Source: Anabaena azotica FACHB-119 (lineage in GTDB: Bacteria; Cyanobacteriota; Cyanobacteriia; Cyanobacteriales; Nostocaceae). From it: DNA of 64,000 nt. The position numbers were made by a program, and so were the translations under genes. Below the pieces are notes generated by a model. The model was given only the letters and a program-made list of their open reading frames with translations. It did not search any database and was not told where the DNA came from. Location: positions 1 through 64,000 of the forward strand of contig NZ_JACJSG010000018.1 in NCBI RefSeq assembly GCF_014697625.1, read 5' to 3'. Shown here piece after piece: positions 62,054-64,000 of the stretch (position 1 is the first letter of the stretch; each line of letters opens with the position of its first letter).

Positions 62054-62752
62054 TTAGATTAACATCTTTTCTAAGGCTGACAAATCAGGAATACAAATAG
62101 TGTCTTGATCTCGCTTAATCAAGCCTTTTTTTTCTAACCTTGTCAATACCCTAGTCACAGTTTCTCTTGCCAAACCACTCAAACTGCTCAGTTCTCGATG
62201 AGGTAAATTAGGGATTTCCGTTCCTGTCTGTCCCCGTTTTCCTTGACCTTCTGCTAAAAATAGCAGAGTATCTGCCACCCGCGATTGACTATCAGATTCT
62301 CGCAACCGCAGCCGGCGATTTACTTGCCGCAAGCGCCTAGCCATCAACTGCGATAAGCGCACACCAGCCAAAGGTTCCGTGTGCAGCAACTTGACAAAAT
62401 CTTGGGAAGGCATACTGCCAATTACTGTACTAGTCAGAGTAATCACATCTGTGGAACGAGGTACTTCATCTAAAGCCGCCATTTCCCCAAATAATTCTCC
62501 TGTGCCGAGAATATTCAGCGTCACCTCTTTCCCTTCTAAATTATAAGTACGTATTTTTACCCAACCATCAACTATAAAATATACAGCGCCTCCCCAGTCG
62601 TTTTCTAGTAGGATAACCTGATTAGCTGGGTGTGTACGTGTAACAACATGATTAAGAGCCAGTTCTACAGCAGTTTCTGGTAGCCCTTGAAAAAAGGGAG
62701 CCGAGATCATCCAAGGATTAGTAGACAACTGCAAGCTATATCGGTCTTCCAT
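62054..62752 (-). CDS. Crp/Fnr-family transcription regulator
   Basis: 232 residues. Cyclic-nucleotide-binding-like domain (about 15-135): VILLENDWGGAVYFIVDGWVKI, LGTGELFGEMAALDEVPRSTDV. The GELFGEMA-x-x-D-x-x-P-R-S stretch resembles the cAMP-binding cassette of CRP. The C-terminal winged helix has LSSLSGLARETVTRVLTRLEKKGLI as recognition helix. It is clearly not NtcA, whose sequence differs throughout. cAMP or another effector is possible. Co-directional with the DUF2232 gene 12 nt downstream. Confidence 0.9.
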   Translation of the reverse strand: MEDRYSLQLSTNPWMISAPFFQGLPETAVELALNHVVTRTHPANQVILLENDWGGAVYFIVDGWVKIRTYNLEGKEVTLNILGTGELFGEMAALDEVPRSTDVITLTSTVIGSMPSQDFVKLLHTEPLAGVRLSQLMARRLRQVNRRLRLRESDSQSRVADTLLFLAEGQGKRGQTGTEIPNLPHRELSSLSGLARETVTRVLTRLEKKGLIKRDQDTICIPDLSALEKMLI

Positions 62753-63732
62753 TACGACATTATGATGATTAAGCGGCTATATGTAAACAAAGTTAAAGAA
62801 GTACATCTTAGCCTAAAATGTTAAGTACTAGTTATTACACTAATGTTTTTAAATTTTATCTTATAAATTTAAACTACGTTACACTTATACACGCAACTGT
62901 TCTTGATTTTTAATTGAAAAACAACCAAACTCAAACTAGTTAATTTTTGTTAATCAGTTTAACTAAGTATTATGTACAGTGTCTTAGGCGTAAGCCATAA
63001 CCTGCCAAAAGCTTTGGGCTAGGGGTAGGAAGTGGGAAGTGGGTAATGGAAAATTCACCAATATCATCATAAATCATAGTAGATATTTGTTAACCCGCGC
63101 CTACTTTTTTATAGGTAGTAAATTCGTGCAAAAGTCAAATAGGAATTTGATAGTTTAATACTTTTTTGCTATTCACTCAGTCTATCGTTCTCTACGGAAA
63201 TCTAATTAAATACGTATTATCACGTAAATACATATATTTAACTACTACAAATTTTTGCTACTGACTACTGCTAAAAATAGGAGTTTGCCGACAAGCAGAG
63301 TTTTCTATTGACTGAAAATTTAAGATTTTTAACATGATTGTTCTCTGTTGCTCAGTATTTTAGATGTAGCAGATTCATCTGAGAAACAAAGTAGTGTTAT
63401 ACACTAAGCAGTTTCCTTGGCGGTTTGGATTTTTTTATGTTTTCATAACTATGAACATCATCATGAGAAACTGACTGGAACAAGTGCTGAGGGTTGAGGG
63501 TTGAGTCAAAATACTAGTTCTTAGCCTAAGCACCCTTTTTCACTTGTGCTAGTTGCTCATGGCGAAACTTGAGACAAAGTTAGGAAATGCAAAAATTCTC
63601 AGTCATAGACAAAAAACCATACACCAAGGAATGACATACTAAACCAGATCCAAAAACTGTCAACTGACAAAGTGATTGTAAATTAATTTTCTAACCCAGT
63701 TAACCTAAAATTTCTAGCTAAGGTAATTTAAA
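62753..63732. other. Long spacer upstream of the last gene
   Basis: 980 bp without a believable gene. AT-rich, with a GAGGGTTGAGGGTTGAG direct repeat at 63489-63505 and a GGTAGGAAGTGGGAAGTGGG patch near 63025-63045. It carries the promoter of the Crp-type gene and probably a long leader for the gene starting at 63733. No regulator site is identified. Confidence 0.4.
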
Positions 63733-64000
63733 GTGACTTCCCGCAATGATGAAATTCAAAAACTGATTGGAGATATTGACAATTTGCTTAACAGCAATGG
63801 CAAGCGCCTGTCTAGGCTTTTGTCTAGTCAGGCGCAAGAGCCAAAAGATGTTTTAGAAAGAGTTCGCAATTTTTTAGTCAGTCTCCAAGAAAGTGAGACT
63901 GTAGAGCATGAACCAAACCGTAATTCGCCTTTGCTCACCAAGTTTATTGGTCAAGGGAAGAATCAGCCTTCACCAGAAAACCATCAACCCCAAGAAGATA
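63733..64000 (+). CDS. Start of an unidentified gene, cut by the window edge
   Basis: 89 codons open to the end from a GTG (MTSRNDEIQKLIGDIDNLLN), with no ATG in frame. The visible part is hydrophilic and helical: SNGKRLSRLLSSQAQEPKDV and LERVRNFLVSLQESETVEHE, then a Pro/Gln-rich linker (GQGKNQPSPENHQPQED). No signal peptide. The codon pattern and lack of stops make it coding, but the family is not recognised from this part; the main domain likely lies beyond the window. Confidence 0.65.
   Translation, partial: MTSRNDEIQKLIGDIDNLLNSNGKRLSRLLSSQAQEPKDVLERVRNFLVSLQESETVEHEPNRNSPLLTKFIGQGKNQPSPENHQPQED

Noticed and set aside
62054..62752. NtcA as identity of the Crp/Fnr regulator
   Set aside because: The sequence differs from NtcA across both domains and in the recognition helix, so only the family is assigned.

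Overview
The window is chromosome from a filamentous cyanobacterium of the Nostoc/Anabaena type. The evidence is psbO and a cyanobacterial ftsZ/ftsQ pair, cyanobacteria-restricted families (DUF1818, DUF1825, DUF1350, DUF2232 and DUF4336 types, by recall of family features), very frequent HIP1 octamers (GCGATCGC), and the heptanucleotide tandem repeats (TGACAGT/TATCAGT, GGGGACT/GGGGATT) typical of Nostocales. Species cannot be fixed from the sequence alone. Layout: 1-508 is a junction where an IS200/IS605-type element (only the end of a nonsense-mutated tnpB is in the window) has cut the 3' end off a fasciclin-domain gene. 918-8267 holds rpoZ, small cyanobacterial proteins, tRNA-Pro(GGG), a HxlR regulator divergent from an Old Yellow Enzyme, an HhH protein, and TM2/SHOCT, J-domain/TPR and DUF1825 proteins. 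8268-14214 carries a class A penicillin-binding protein, tyrS, pyrF and a bestrophin-like channel. 14802-18473 has a STAS protein convergent with a response-regulator/PP2C phosphatase, a DUF1350 hydrolase-like protein and a 2OG-Fe(II) oxygenase. 19078-29094 has a PEP-CTERM protein with an APTP repeat, grxC-gshB (glutathione), ftsZ and ftsQ (division), psbO (photosystem II) and a group 3 sigma factor resembling SigF. 29260-43895 has a PilP-like lipoprotein, pheT, an ABC1/UbiB kinase, recN, ruvB, hisF, three Uma2 (DUF820) genes and a damaged HicB-type antitoxin. The accessory highlight is 44438-50644, just after tRNA-Ala(GGC): a tight three-gene operon of a nuclease/AIPR protein, a type III-like Mod adenine methyltransferase and a type III-like Res helicase-nuclease, preceded by nested inverted repeats. 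It looks like a restriction or phage-defence island with an unusual third component. 50645-64000 has a DUF4336 protein, a TPM-LemA pair, an aldo/keto reductase, a solute-binding lipoprotein, a CobT-related protein carrying a repeat-derived insertion, a complete-looking IS605-type element whose TnpB has lost the central part of its RuvC domain, a DUF2232 membrane protein, a Crp/Fnr regulator and the start of an unidentified gene. The spacers are unusually rich in repeats. I see at least five families of small terminal-inverted-repeat elements (one flanked by an exact 8-bp target duplication), a nested palindromic repeat that has also entered coding sequence, and heptad arrays that touch several start codons.
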